From: Flavobacterium sp. ov086
GTDB lineage: Bacteria > Bacteroidota > Bacteroidia > Flavobacteriales > Flavobacteriaceae
DNA: 64,000 bases
Direction of reading: 5' to 3'
NCBI RefSeq assembly: GCF_900187965.1
Contig: NZ_FZNL01000016.1
Location: 1-64,000 of the forward strand
Shown here: piece by piece, positions 9,309 to 17,910 of the stretch
Numbering within the stretch: position 1 is the first letter of the stretch
How the letters are laid out: the number at the start of each line of letters is the position of its first letter
Made by a program: the position numbers and the translations under genes
The notes under the pieces: generated by a model
Seen by the model: the letters and a program-made list of their open reading frames with translations, nothing else
Database searches by the model: none
What the model was told of the DNA's origin: nothing

Positions 9309-9890
9309 ATGAAAAAAATTCTAGTGATGGCTGCGTTAGCTATCTGCAGTTTTGCAAATGCACAAAAAGGAACAATCTTAGTTGGTGGAAGTATTGGTTT
9401 TACTTCAGATAAAACTGAATTTCAATTTGGAGAAACAAAAACAAATACTTTTAGCTTTTCTCCTAAAGTAGGTTACCAATTTAATGATAACTGGACTGTA
9501 GGGGGTGAATTTACAGTATCTTCATCTAAAGATGATGATGGAGCAAGAGAAGTAAAAGACAATGGTTTCAAAGTTGGAGCATTTGTTCGTTACTCAGTGC
9601 CATTGAGCCAAACTTTTTCTGTTTTTGCAGATATGGGTGCAGGTTTTCAAAATGCAAAAAGAAAAGTTTATGGTCCTGGTGATGCTTACGGAAAATCTAA
9701 AGCAGATGGTATGTATGTAGGTATTACTCCAGCGCTTTTCATCAACATGAAAAAAGGTTTTGGTTTAAACTTCAGCATTGGTGGTTTAGGTTACGAAACA
9801 ATGGATGTTGAGAATAATGGTGGAGATAACAGTAGTTTCTACTTTAACTTCGGTAAAACAGCAAGTATCGGAATTTCTAAAAACTTCTAA
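9309..9890 (+). CDS. Small outer-membrane beta-barrel protein
   Basis: A 193-residue protein with a clear signal peptide (1-18, ending ANA). It then has alternating hydrophobic strands such as GTILVGGSIGFTS, VGYQFNDNWTVGGEFT and a final GKTASIGISKNF with terminal Phe, typical of an eight-stranded OmpX/PorT-like barrel (outer_membrane_beta-barrel family). It is monocistronic, with a strong terminator behind it. Likely a structural or stress-related porin-like protein; no specific ligand can be read from the sequence. Confidence 0.75.
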   Translation: MKKILVMAALAICSFANAQKGTILVGGSIGFTSDKTEFQFGETKTNTFSFSPKVGYQFNDNWTVGGEFTVSSSKDDDGAREVKDNGFKVGAFVRYSVPLSQTFSVFADMGAGFQNAKRKVYGPGDAYGKSKADGMYVGITPALFINMKKGFGLNFSIGGLGYETMDVENNGGDNSSFYFNFGKTASIGISKNF

Positions 9891-9915
9891 TCTAAGTTTT
9901 ATATTCAATTTCAGA

Positions 9916-9948
9916 AAAGCATTCGCTATGGCGGATGCTTTTTTTTTG
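9916..9948 (+). terminator. Terminator of small OMP gene
   Basis: Stem AAAGCATTCGC / GCGGATGCTTT (one mismatch), 4-nt loop, then a run of nine T. Confidence 0.75.
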
Positions 9949-9987
9949 TGTTTTAAATTTTCTCGCAAAAGCGGAGTTATAAAAAAA

Positions 9988-10143
9988 GTCCCAGAGGGAC
10001 ATTATATTTATAGAAAGTTGTGATTGCACTACGCGGAGCCCCATCGGGGTGAAATATTAGTAATAAAATTTTATATATCGCTCCACTGGAGCTTTTATAA
10101 TGGAGAAAATGATAAATCTATAAAAATTATACTCCACTGGAGT
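9988..10143. repeat. Cluster of short palindromes (REP-like)
   Basis: Four compact palindromes occur in 156 bp: GTCCCAGAGGGAC (9988-10000), CCCCATCGGGG (10039-10049), GCTCCACTGGAGC (10080-10092) and ACTCCACTGGAGT (10131-10143). The last two share an 11-bp core. The surrounding 9949-10403 shows no gene. REP-like palindromes of this kind are common between Bacteroidota genes. Their function is unknown. Confidence 0.6.
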
Positions 10144-10403
10144 TTTTTAATTTTCGACTTTCTGAATTAATATGTCTTTTTAGAAAAGCTTATGTCTTCT
10201 CTAGTAATTTTTTTAAATATTCATTTTTGTCTTTTTTCAGCTTGTACTAACCTTTCACAACGTTTTTTATTTTCTTCATAAGCTTCAAAAAAAGCAAAAC
10301 GCAAAAAAACGCCAACATTAGTGAAGTCGAAAAAAATCCTAACTACAAGAATTCCGACTCCACTTGTTGACACTAAAAAACAAAAATATTCTAATTAAAA
10401 ATG

Positions 10404-12725
10404 TTAGTTTACAGGGCTTTCAACGGCTGCTCTCATTTCCTGAGCTGCTGCAACCATTTCGATTAAAGCCTTTTTGGTTTCATCCCAATGACGTGTTTTT
10501 AAACCACAATCCGGATTTACCCATAATTGATCTACAGGAATAACTGCTGAAGCTTTTTCCAACAAACGAACCATTTCTGCACTTGACGGCACACGTGGCG
10601 AGTGAATGTCATAAACTCCTGGCCCAATCTCGTTTGGATATTTAAAGTTGGCAAACGCATCCAAAAGTTCCATTTGCGAGCGCGAACATTCAATTGTGAT
10701 AACGTCAGCATCCATATCAGCAATATTTTGGATAATATCGTTGAATTCGCTGTAACACATATGTGTATGAATTTGTGTATCGTCATGAACGCCACTTGCC
10801 GAAATACGGAACGCTTTTACAGCCCAATCCAGATAATTTGCCCATTCTTCTTTTCTTAAAGGCAATCCTTCGCGAATTGCAGGCTCATCAATTTGAATGA
10901 TTTTGATTCCCACTTTTTCAAGATCTACAACTTCGTCACGAATCGCCAAAGCAATCTGCGTACAAGTTTCAGAACGGGGTTGATCATTACGAACAAACGA
11001 CCATTGCAAAATAGTAACCGGTCCTGTAAGCATTCCTTTTACCCATTTTGGAGTCAAAGATTGCGCATATTTCGACCATTTTACCGTCATTGGGTTTGGT
11101 CTTGAAACATCACCATAAATAACCGGAGGTTTCACGCAACGGCTTCCGTAACTCTGAACCCATCCATTTTTTGTAAAAGTAAATCCGGATAATTGTTCTC
11201 CAAAATATTCAACCATATCGTTACGTTCGAATTCTCCGTGAACCAAAACATCGATTCCGGTTTCTTCCTGAAAACGAATCGTAGCTTCGGTTTCTTTTTC
11301 GATTAAATCGTTGTATTGTTCTGTTGTTAATTCTCCTTTTTTGAATTTTGCTCTCCAGCTTCTCACTTCAGCTGTTTGAGGAAAAGATCCAATAGTTGTT
11401 GTTGGGAATAAAGGAAGATTTAAAGCTTCAATTTGGCTTTTTCTTCTGATAGCAAAAGTACTTTTACGTTTATCGTCAGAAGCAGTAATATTAGCAACTC
11501 GTGTTTTAACTTCATTATTATGAATCAATTTTGAAGTTTTACGATTGTCATTTGCGATAGTATTTTGCTCAAAATCAATAGAATTTTTAAAATCAATTTC
11601 ATTAGAAGCTAGTTTCTTTAATAGTACAACTTCATTTATTTTTTGTTTAGCAAAAGCCAGCCATTGTTTAATTTCCGGAGTTAGAGTAGCATCGCTTGTT
11701 TCTAAATCTAGATCGCAAGGACTATGAATTAAAGAACAAGATGGCGCAACTAGAATTCTGTTTTCTCCCAAAGCATCGGTTGCTTTTTTGATCAGGTTTA
11801 AAGAGTTTTTAAAATCATTTTTCCAGATATTTCTTCCGTCAACAACTCCTAATGAAAGATTTACGGTTGCGTTTAATTTTCCTGATTCTAAAACATCATC
11901 CAATTGCAACGGACAACGTACTAAATCTAAGTGGAAAGTGTCAACTGGCAAAGCCAATGCTGTTGCTAGGTTTTCTCCAAAACAATCAAAATAATTAGCC
12001 AGAATAATTTTGATTTTCGGGAAACGTATGTTGATTTCGTTGTACACTTGTGTGAAAATATTTCTTTCTTTATCCGTTAAATTTAAAGCTAAGAAAGGTT
12101 CGTCTAACTGAATATATTCAACATTTTCGGCTTGTAATTTTTCGAAAATTTCGAAATAAACCGGAAGTAATTTGTCAATAAGATCAATTCTGTGAAAACC
12201 TTCTTCTTTTTCTTTTCCTAAAAGTAAATACGAAATTGGTCCAATTAAAACTGGTTTTGTAGCGATGTTCAAAGCATTTGCTTCTTTAAATTCATCGATT
12301 ACTTTTTCTGAAAACAATTCAAATTTTTGGTTCTTTGTAAATTCAGGAACAATATAATGATAGTTAGTATCAAACCATTTTGTCATTTCCATTGCCACAA
12401 CATCCTGACCGTCTTTTTGAGCTCCTCTTGCCATTGCAAAATATAAATCGATAGCCGAATTTGTTTTTGCCAATTCATGGTAACGTTCCGGAATCGCACC
12501 TAAAGTCAAAGTCAAATCAAGCACTTGATCATAAAAAGAAAAATCATTAGACGGAATCAAATCTATTCCGGCTTCTGATTGTAAATGCCAGTTTCTGCGA
12601 CGGATATCTTTTCCGGTTTCGATAAGTTCATCAACAGAAATTTTTCCTGCCCAATATAATTCTGAGGCTTTTTTTAACTCTCTGTTGCTGCCAATTCGTG
12701 GGTAACCTAAATTATTTGTTTTCAT
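10404..12725 (-). CDS. metE: Cobalamin-independent methionine synthase MetE
   Basis: A 773-residue cytoplasmic enzyme that transfers the methyl group of 5-methyltetrahydropteroyl-triglutamate to homocysteine, the last step of methionine synthesis. It has the usual double-barrel layout: an N-terminal domain opening with NLGYPRIGSNRELKKA, and a C-terminal catalytic domain (about 430-770). The catalytic domain holds the zinc-site motifs HTHMCYSEF, IECSRS and NPDCGLKTR. Length matches E. coli MetE (753). It is transcribed divergently from an Lrp/AsnC regulator 157 bp away, which is a candidate controller. A TAAATTTG promoter box lies just upstream. Confidence 0.97.
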   Translation of the reverse strand: MKTNNLGYPRIGSNRELKKASELYWAGKISVDELIETGKDIRRRNWHLQSEAGIDLIPSNDFSFYDQVLDLTLTLGAIPERYHELAKTNSAIDLYFAMARGAQKDGQDVVAMEMTKWFDTNYHYIVPEFTKNQKFELFSEKVIDEFKEANALNIATKPVLIGPISYLLLGKEKEEGFHRIDLIDKLLPVYFEIFEKLQAENVEYIQLDEPFLALNLTDKERNIFTQVYNEINIRFPKIKIILANYFDCFGENLATALALPVDTFHLDLVRCPLQLDDVLESGKLNATVNLSLGVVDGRNIWKNDFKNSLNLIKKATDALGENRILVAPSCSLIHSPCDLDLETSDATLTPEIKQWLAFAKQKINEVVLLKKLASNEIDFKNSIDFEQNTIANDNRKTSKLIHNNEVKTRVANITASDDKRKSTFAIRRKSQIEALNLPLFPTTTIGSFPQTAEVRSWRAKFKKGELTTEQYNDLIEKETEATIRFQEETGIDVLVHGEFERNDMVEYFGEQLSGFTFTKNGWVQSYGSRCVKPPVIYGDVSRPNPMTVKWSKYAQSLTPKWVKGMLTGPVTILQWSFVRNDQPRSETCTQIALAIRDEVVDLEKVGIKIIQIDEPAIREGLPLRKEEWANYLDWAVKAFRISASGVHDDTQIHTHMCYSEFNDIIQNIADMDADVITIECSRSQMELLDAFANFKYPNEIGPGVYDIHSPRVPSSAEMVRLLEKASAVIPVDQLWVNPDCGLKTRHWDETKKALIEMVAAAQEMRAAVESPVN

Positions 12726-12750
12726 TTTTGATTCAGTATTTTTTACTGAA

Positions 12751-12758
12751 CAAATTTA
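12751..12758 (-). promoter_or_regulatory. -7 box of metE
   Basis: TAAATTTG on the minus strand fits the Bacteroidota -7 consensus and predicts a leader of about 20 nt for metE. No clear -33 TTG was found at the usual distance, as may happen for an activator-dependent promoter. Confidence 0.4.
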
Positions 12759-12785
12759 TTGTATTAGATTTTAAAACTTATATTT

Positions 12786-12808
12786 GACTATTATTTAAGT
12801 AAATAGTC
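12786..12808. promoter_or_regulatory. Palindrome between metE and the Lrp/AsnC gene, candidate operator
   Basis: A 23-bp imperfect palindrome with arms GACTATT / AATAGTC lies about 28 bp upstream of the metE -7 box. Size, AT-rich centre and position fit an Lrp/AsnC-type site. Binding is inferred. Confidence 0.4.
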
Positions 12809-12882
12809 TTGTTGATATAGATTTAAGAAGATTATATTACTGATAAAATCTTTTAAAAGGCATTTTTGCCGTAAAAAATACT

Positions 12883-13344
12883 ATGGAAAATCTAGATAAC
12901 ACCGATTTACAGATCTTAAAACACCTTCAGGAGAACTCAAATATTAATACAAAAGATCTGGCAAGCAAATTATTCCTGACTGTTACGCCCGTTTATGAAC
13001 GTATAAAAAGATTGGAACGTGATGGATATATTACTAAATATGTGGCGCTATTAGACCGAAAAAAAATGAATCGCGGAATGACGGTTTTTTGTAATGTGCG
13101 CTTAAAAGAACACGCAAAAAACGTAGGAAGTAATTTTGTAAAAGATATTGTTGCACTTCCTGAAATCATAGAGTGTTATAATATCGCCGGAGATTATGAT
13201 TTTATGCTAAAAATACTTGTTCAGGATATGTCTAGTTATCAGGATTTTGTAATGAATAAATTGTCAACCATTGAAAACATTGGAAACACGAACAGTATTT
13301 TTGTAATGGGAGAAATAAAACATAGTACAGCTTTAGAGTTTTAA
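12883..13344 (+). CDS. Lrp/AsnC-family transcriptional regulator
   Basis: A 153-residue regulator. An N-terminal winged helix-turn-helix (about 5-60) opens with LDNTDLQILKHLQENSNINTKD split by the usual turn. An AsnC/Lrp ligand-binding (RAM) domain follows (about 70-145), with the typical GDYDFMLKILVQD segment. The family forms octamers or dimers whose DNA binding responds to amino acids. Divergent placement beside metE, with a palindrome between, suggests control of methionine synthesis and of itself. The effector is not determinable from the sequence. Confidence 0.9.
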   Translation: MENLDNTDLQILKHLQENSNINTKDLASKLFLTVTPVYERIKRLERDGYITKYVALLDRKKMNRGMTVFCNVRLKEHAKNVGSNFVKDIVALPEIIECYNIAGDYDFMLKILVQDMSSYQDFVMNKLSTIENIGNTNSIFVMGEIKHSTALEF

Positions 13345-13410
13345 GACAATATTTCGCCACAGATTGCACAGATTATAATGATTTTTTTTATGATTGATGT
13401 TTAGTTTTTT

Positions 13411-13484
13411 TGCCACGAATTTCACGAATTAACGCAAATCATTGTGTTTAAATTAATTCGTGAAAATTTGTGAAATTCGTGGCT
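13411..13484. repeat. Inverted repeat of the GCCACGAATT family
   Basis: Left arm 13411-13433 (TGCCACGAATTTCACGAATT...) is largely complementary to 13451-13484 (...GAAATTCGTGGCTAA). A related half-site, AATTCGTGGCAAAAAAA, occurs at 30658-30674. It lies downstream of the Lrp gene and may also serve as a terminator. The family is dispersed in Flavobacterium intergenic DNA. Confidence 0.5.
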
Positions 13485-13558
13485 AAAAAAACATTAAATC
13501 TTTTAAATCAAATTAATCTGTGGCATGTTTTTATTCCATATAATCCTAAAATAAAATG

Positions 13559-13566
13559 TATTTTTG
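13559..13566 (+). promoter_or_regulatory. -7 box of dgt
   Basis: TATTTTTG fits TAnnTTTG. It places transcription start near 13572, downstream of the GTG at 13470, and so supports the ATG at 13629 as the dgt start. Confidence 0.4.
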
Positions 13567-13628
13567 AGGTCTTAATCATCGATTTAGATCATCAATCTAA
13601 AATCGTTAATCAACAATCTAAAATCAAA

Positions 13629-14975
13629 ATGAACTGGGAACAACTTTTATCACTAAAACGCCAAGGCGATACAAGCAAAAGATTACGTGTAGAACAAGAT
13701 GATACGCGTTTGGGATTTGAAGTTGATTATGACCGAATTATATTTTCGGCAGCATTTCGTTCTTTGCAGGATAAAACCCAGGTAATTCCGCTTTCAAAAA
13801 CAGATTTTGTACACACAAGATTAACGCACAGTTTAGAAGTTTCGGTTGTGGGACGTTCTTTGGGGCGTTTGGTAGGAAAAAAGATTATCGAAAAGTATCC
13901 GCATTTAAAAGAAGTTCACGGTTATCATCTGAACGATTTTGGCGCTATTGTAGCAGCAGCTTCTTTGGCGCATGACATCGGAAATCCCCCTTTTGGACAT
14001 TCTGGTGAAAAAGCGATTGGAGAATATTTTTCAATAGGAAACGGACTAAAATATAAAGATCAATTAAAAGCCAAACAATGGCAGGATTTAATTGATTTTG
14101 AAGGAAATGCAAACGGATTCTCAGTACTTTCAGCAAGTCGTCCGGGAATCGAAGGCGGACTTAGAATTTCGTACGCAACTTTAGGAGCTTTCATGAAATA
14201 CCCGAAAGAAAGTTTGCCGAAAAAACCAACTTCAAATATTGCCGATAAGAAATACGGTTTCTTCCAGACGGATAAAACATTTTTTGAAGAAGTTGCCAAT
14301 GATATGGGAATGATTGCCAATAAATCAGGAGATGATATTGGTTTCGAAAGACATCCTTTGGCTTATTTAGTCGAAGCTGCAGATGATATTTGTTATACTA
14401 TTATAGACTTTGAAGACGGAATAAATCTTGGCTTAGTTTCTGAAGATTATGCTTTAGAATATCTAATTAAGCTGGTAAAAGATAATATTGGAGTTTCTAA
14501 ATATAAATTATTAGAAACCAAAGAAGACCGAATTAGTTATTTGCGTGCTTTGGCAATTGGCGCTTTAATTAATGATGCCGTTGATGTTTTTGTTGAAAAT
14601 GAAGAAGCGATCCTTGCCGGAAAATTTCCTTTTGCCTTAACGGACAAAAGCAAGTACAAAGCGCAAATGGATGACATTATCAAATTAAGTGTTTCGAAAA
14701 TTTACCAAAGCCGTGAAGTTGTAGAAAAGGAAATTGTAGGTTATCAAATCATTCAGACTTTACTGGATAAATTTATAACTGCTTTTAATAATAAATACGA
14801 TGGAACAGCTTCAAACTACGACAAATTGATTTTGAAAATGCTTCCGGAAAAACATCATTTAGACAAAACAAATCTGTACGAGAGATTGTTACATATTTGT
14901 CATTTCGTTTCACTTTTAACAGACGGAAATGCACTGGAATTGTTCGAAACGATAAACGGAAGAAAAGGGAATTAA
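13629..14975 (+). CDS. dgt: Deoxyguanosinetriphosphate triphosphohydrolase-like protein
   Basis: HD-superfamily enzyme of 448 residues that hydrolyses dGTP (or other dNTPs) to the nucleoside and triphosphate. Metal-binding residues are visible: His66 in THTRLTH context, His115-Asp116 in AHDIGNPPFGHSGE, and His124. I chose the ATG at 13629 because homology begins with MNWEQLLSLKRQ. The frame is open back to a GTG at 13470, but that stretch encodes no family sequence, crosses a dispersed repeat and precedes the promoter box. It is convergent with the DUF3078 gene. Substrate preference within dNTPases cannot be read from the sequence. Confidence 0.9.
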   Translation: MNWEQLLSLKRQGDTSKRLRVEQDDTRLGFEVDYDRIIFSAAFRSLQDKTQVIPLSKTDFVHTRLTHSLEVSVVGRSLGRLVGKKIIEKYPHLKEVHGYHLNDFGAIVAAASLAHDIGNPPFGHSGEKAIGEYFSIGNGLKYKDQLKAKQWQDLIDFEGNANGFSVLSASRPGIEGGLRISYATLGAFMKYPKESLPKKPTSNIADKKYGFFQTDKTFFEEVANDMGMIANKSGDDIGFERHPLAYLVEAADDICYTIIDFEDGINLGLVSEDYALEYLIKLVKDNIGVSKYKLLETKEDRISYLRALAIGALINDAVDVFVENEEAILAGKFPFALTDKSKYKAQMDDIIKLSVSKIYQSREVVEKEIVGYQIIQTLLDKFITAFNNKYDGTASNYDKLILKMLPEKHHLDKTNLYERLLHICHFVSLLTDGNALELFETINGRKGN

Positions 14976-15004
14976 TCTGATCTTTTTACTTTAGAAATAA
15001 AAAA

Positions 15005-15034
15005 AACACATAGAAACATACATTTCTATGTGTT
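15005..15034. terminator. Terminator between dgt and DUF3078 gene
   Basis: Perfect 12-bp stem AACACATAGAAA / TTTCTATGTGTT with a 6-nt loop. The minus strand then runs into eight T, making it a good terminator for the dxs/DUF3078 side. It may also serve dgt. Confidence 0.7.
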
Positions 15035-15058
15035 ACAATATTTTAAAATAAGATTTTT

Positions 15059-16060
15059 TTACTGAAAAGCATAAACCAAACCTACGCCCAAAACTTGTCT
15101 TAACTGGGTTCTTGGCCCGTCGTTTACTTGCGAAGTTGTTCCTGTAGTTGGGTCAACAACATCTATTTTGGTTTTGATATCATCATCATAAACTAAATGA
15201 ACACCAATATTGGCTTTTACATAAGCATTTACAACAAGATCAAGACGAGTATCATAATCAACATCGACATTCCCAAATTTATTCAGATAATCGGTGTATA
15301 AACTTAATCGGTTTTCGTAAAAGATATTTTTAAAAATTTCGCTTTTCATATATCCTGTAAATAGAATACCAAACTCAGCTTTTATTTTTTGTCCGTCTTT
15401 AATCAAAATTTGCGAATTAGGATCGTTAGGATCAGGTGCATAAATGGCTTTTCTAACACCAAAAGATCCCTGATTAGCCAAATCCTGATCTAGAACTAAA
15501 GTTGTTTTTAAAGTTATTGGAGAGAAGTAAAAGACTCTGTTTTTCTTTTTGTTTGAATTCTCAGCTCCGGCTCCCAGAAAGATGTATGCCGGTGCAAAAG
15601 GTTTAGAGATTGCAATATCCCTGTTTGGGTAATTGTATCCGTTGGTAAATTGCGTATTAAAGTTGTATTTGGCAGAGTAATACCAGTTTGATACCGTGTC
15701 TTTTCTAAAACCATAAGTTGAGTTCAGCATTATCGCATCATCCGTTTTACGAAGCTCGATTCCGTCTTGCTTGTTTAAACCATATTTTATGATAAGTTCA
15801 TTTACCCATTTATGATTTCCCTTTTGATACGTTCGGCTAAATTCGCCTTTAAATAAACCCGAGATAGAACTTGTTCCCCCCGCGCTCCAATTGACAAAAG
15901 CTATTTCTGAAATGTCAAAACCTATTTGATTTTTTTTAGTCCAGTTTGATGGCAGTTGTGGTAATTGATTAGGGTCTAAAGTCGTTTGTATAATTTGAGC
16001 AAAGTTATTTGAAGTACACAATAGCAATAGAAGCAAAAGGGTAGAACGCAATAATTTCAT
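15059..16060 (-). CDS. DUF3078 outer-membrane-associated protein
   Basis: A 333-residue protein with a hydrophobic signal peptide (about 1-21) and alternating aromatic beta-strands ending in GVGLVYAFQ, as in outer-membrane barrels. It is recognised as the Bacteroidota DUF3078 family, which has no assigned function. It begins 41 bp after dxs on the same strand and may be co-transcribed. A terminator follows. Exported barrel is well supported; the role is unknown. Confidence 0.7.
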   Translation of the reverse strand: MKLLRSTLLLLLLLCTSNNFAQIIQTTLDPNQLPQLPSNWTKKNQIGFDISEIAFVNWSAGGTSSISGLFKGEFSRTYQKGNHKWVNELIIKYGLNKQDGIELRKTDDAIMLNSTYGFRKDTVSNWYYSAKYNFNTQFTNGYNYPNRDIAISKPFAPAYIFLGAGAENSNKKKNRVFYFSPITLKTTLVLDQDLANQGSFGVRKAIYAPDPNDPNSQILIKDGQKIKAEFGILFTGYMKSEIFKNIFYENRLSLYTDYLNKFGNVDVDYDTRLDLVVNAYVKANIGVHLVYDDDIKTKIDVVDPTTGTTSQVNDGPRTQLRQVLGVGLVYAFQ

Positions 16061-16100
16061 TAGGTTGATTTTAATTTTTTTTTTTGGTAGTGCAAAATAA

Positions 16101-17888
16101 TTATTTTGTGGCGTTTGAAAAAAGATTTACCAAACTTTTAACGTCAATTTTGCACAATTGTTGTAATTGACTCACCGTTCCATGCTCAATAAACACATCA
16201 GGAATGCCCAAAATTTCAATGTTATTTTTGTAATTATTTACCGCCGAAAACTCCAAAATTGCAGTTCCAAAACCACCGTTTATGACACCGTCTTCTATAG
16301 TAATTATTCGTTCAAAAGAAGAAAAAATATCATGTAACAATTTAATATCTAATGGTTTAATGAAAGGAAAGTCATAATGGGCAATTGTTTCAGGATTATT
16401 CAATTCTTCAATAGCTGCTATCACATTATTTCCGATAGTTCCAGTCGATAAAACGGCTGTTTTTGTTCCGGATTTTAGTACACTAGCCTGTCCTATATTA
16501 ATTTTTTCATATTGTCCGAAATTTTCTACTTCCCAGTTTGGCAAAACGCCTCGACCACGCGGATATCGAATTGCGATTGGATGATTTAAGCCTAATTGTG
16601 CCGTAAATAAAATATTTTGAAGCGCAATTTCGTCAATTGGCGCATAAATTATCATGTTCGGAATTGTGCGTAAATAAGCAATATCAAAAACACCGTGATG
16701 CGTTGCGCCATCTTCACCAACCAAACCGGCCCGGTCTAGACAAAAAATGACGGGTAAATTTTGTAGCGCTACATCATGAATAACCTGATCGTAGGCACGC
16801 TGTAAAAAAGTAGAATAAATATTGCAATACACAATCATGCCCTGAGTTGCCATTCCGGCTGCAAGCGTTACGGCATGTTGTTCTGCAATTCCAACATCAA
16901 AAGCACGTTCTGGAATTTCATCCATCATAAACTTTAAAGAACTACCAGATGGCATAGCAGGAGTGATTCCGATAATTTTTTCGTTCTTTTTGGCTAAATC
17001 TAAAATGGTTAAACCAAAAACGTCCTGAAATTTAGGAGGTAAATTTTCTTCCGATTTTAAAATGATTTCTCCCGTTGAAGCATCAAATTTTCCGGGCGCA
17101 TGATATTTTACCTGATTTTCTTCAGCTTGTTGCAGGCCTTTCCCTTTTGTAGTTACAATATGAAGGAATTTAGGACCTTTTATATTTTTTAATCGATTTA
17201 ATTCTTTGATTAAAGTTGGAAGATCATGACCATCAATTGGCCCTGAATAATCAAAATTCAAAGACTTAATCATGTTATTCTTCTTCGGATTTTTTCCTTC
17301 TTTTACAGCAGTAAGATATTTTTTGAGTGCACCAACACTAGGATCAATTCCAATAGCATTATCATTTAAAATAACCAATAAGTTAGCATCAGTAACTCCT
17401 GCGTGGTTTAAACCTTCAAAAGCCATTCCGGATGCGATAGAAGCGTCACCAATAACTGCAATATGTTGCTTGTCGAAATCACCTTTTAGATTTGAAGCAA
17501 TCGCCATTCCCAATGCCGCCGAAATAGAAGTGGAAGAATGACCAACACCAAAAGTATCATAAACACTTTCGCTTCTTTTAGGAAAACCCGAAATACCTCC
17601 AATTTGTCTGTTGGTATGAAAAATTTCTCTTCTTTCCGTCAGGATTTTATGTCCGTAAGCCTGATGTCCAACATCCCAAACTAATAAATCTTCGGGAGTA
17701 TTAAAGACATAATGCAAAGCAATAGTCAATTCGATTACGCCTAAACTTGCACCCAAATGTCCTTCTTTCACAGAAACAATATCAATAATAAATTGACGTA
17801 ATTCTTGTGCGACTTCAGGAAGTTGTTCTTCTTTTAAAAGACGTAAATCGGCAGGATTGAATATGTTTGAAAGTAAATTGCTTTTCAT
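16101..17888 (-). CDS. dxs: 1-deoxy-D-xylulose-5-phosphate synthase
   Basis: Thiamine-diphosphate enzyme of 595 residues (E. coli Dxs 620). It condenses pyruvate and glyceraldehyde 3-phosphate in the first step of the MEP isoprenoid pathway. Visible motifs include GHLGASLGVIELTIALHYVF near the N-terminus, the ThDP/Mg motif GDASIASGMAFEGLNHAG continuing to NDN, and the pyrimidine-binding VGIAEQHAVTLAAGMA with the catalytic Glu. The start is 19 bp after the TonB-like gene. A TAAATTTG box overlapping that gene's stop codon could give dxs its own promoter. Confidence 0.97.
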   Translation of the reverse strand: MKSNLLSNIFNPADLRLLKEEQLPEVAQELRQFIIDIVSVKEGHLGASLGVIELTIALHYVFNTPEDLLVWDVGHQAYGHKILTERREIFHTNRQIGGISGFPKRSESVYDTFGVGHSSTSISAALGMAIASNLKGDFDKQHIAVIGDASIASGMAFEGLNHAGVTDANLLVILNDNAIGIDPSVGALKKYLTAVKEGKNPKKNNMIKSLNFDYSGPIDGHDLPTLIKELNRLKNIKGPKFLHIVTTKGKGLQQAEENQVKYHAPGKFDASTGEIILKSEENLPPKFQDVFGLTILDLAKKNEKIIGITPAMPSGSSLKFMMDEIPERAFDVGIAEQHAVTLAAGMATQGMIVYCNIYSTFLQRAYDQVIHDVALQNLPVIFCLDRAGLVGEDGATHHGVFDIAYLRTIPNMIIYAPIDEIALQNILFTAQLGLNHPIAIRYPRGRGVLPNWEVENFGQYEKINIGQASVLKSGTKTAVLSTGTIGNNVIAAIEELNNPETIAHYDFPFIKPLDIKLLHDIFSSFERIITIEDGVINGGFGTAILEFSAVNNYKNNIEILGIPDVFIEHGTVSQLQQLCKIDVKSLVNLFSNATK

Positions 17889-17902
17889 TGTAAGGTAAAA
17901 AG

Positions 17903-17910
17903 CAAATTTA
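17903..17910 (-). promoter_or_regulatory. -7 box of dxs overlapping upstream stop codon
   Basis: TAAATTTG on the minus strand includes the TAA stop of the upstream TonB-like gene. It predicts a roughly 10-nt leader for dxs. Confidence 0.4.

Noticed and set aside
12726..12882. Possible SAM riboswitch upstream of metE
   Set aside because: The gap is only 157 bp, AT-rich and without the conserved helices expected of a SAM riboswitch; a palindromic operator explains it better.
13470..13628. N-terminal extension of dgt from the GTG at 13470
   Set aside because: It runs through a dispersed repeat and ahead of the predicted promoter box; family similarity begins at the ATG at 13629.
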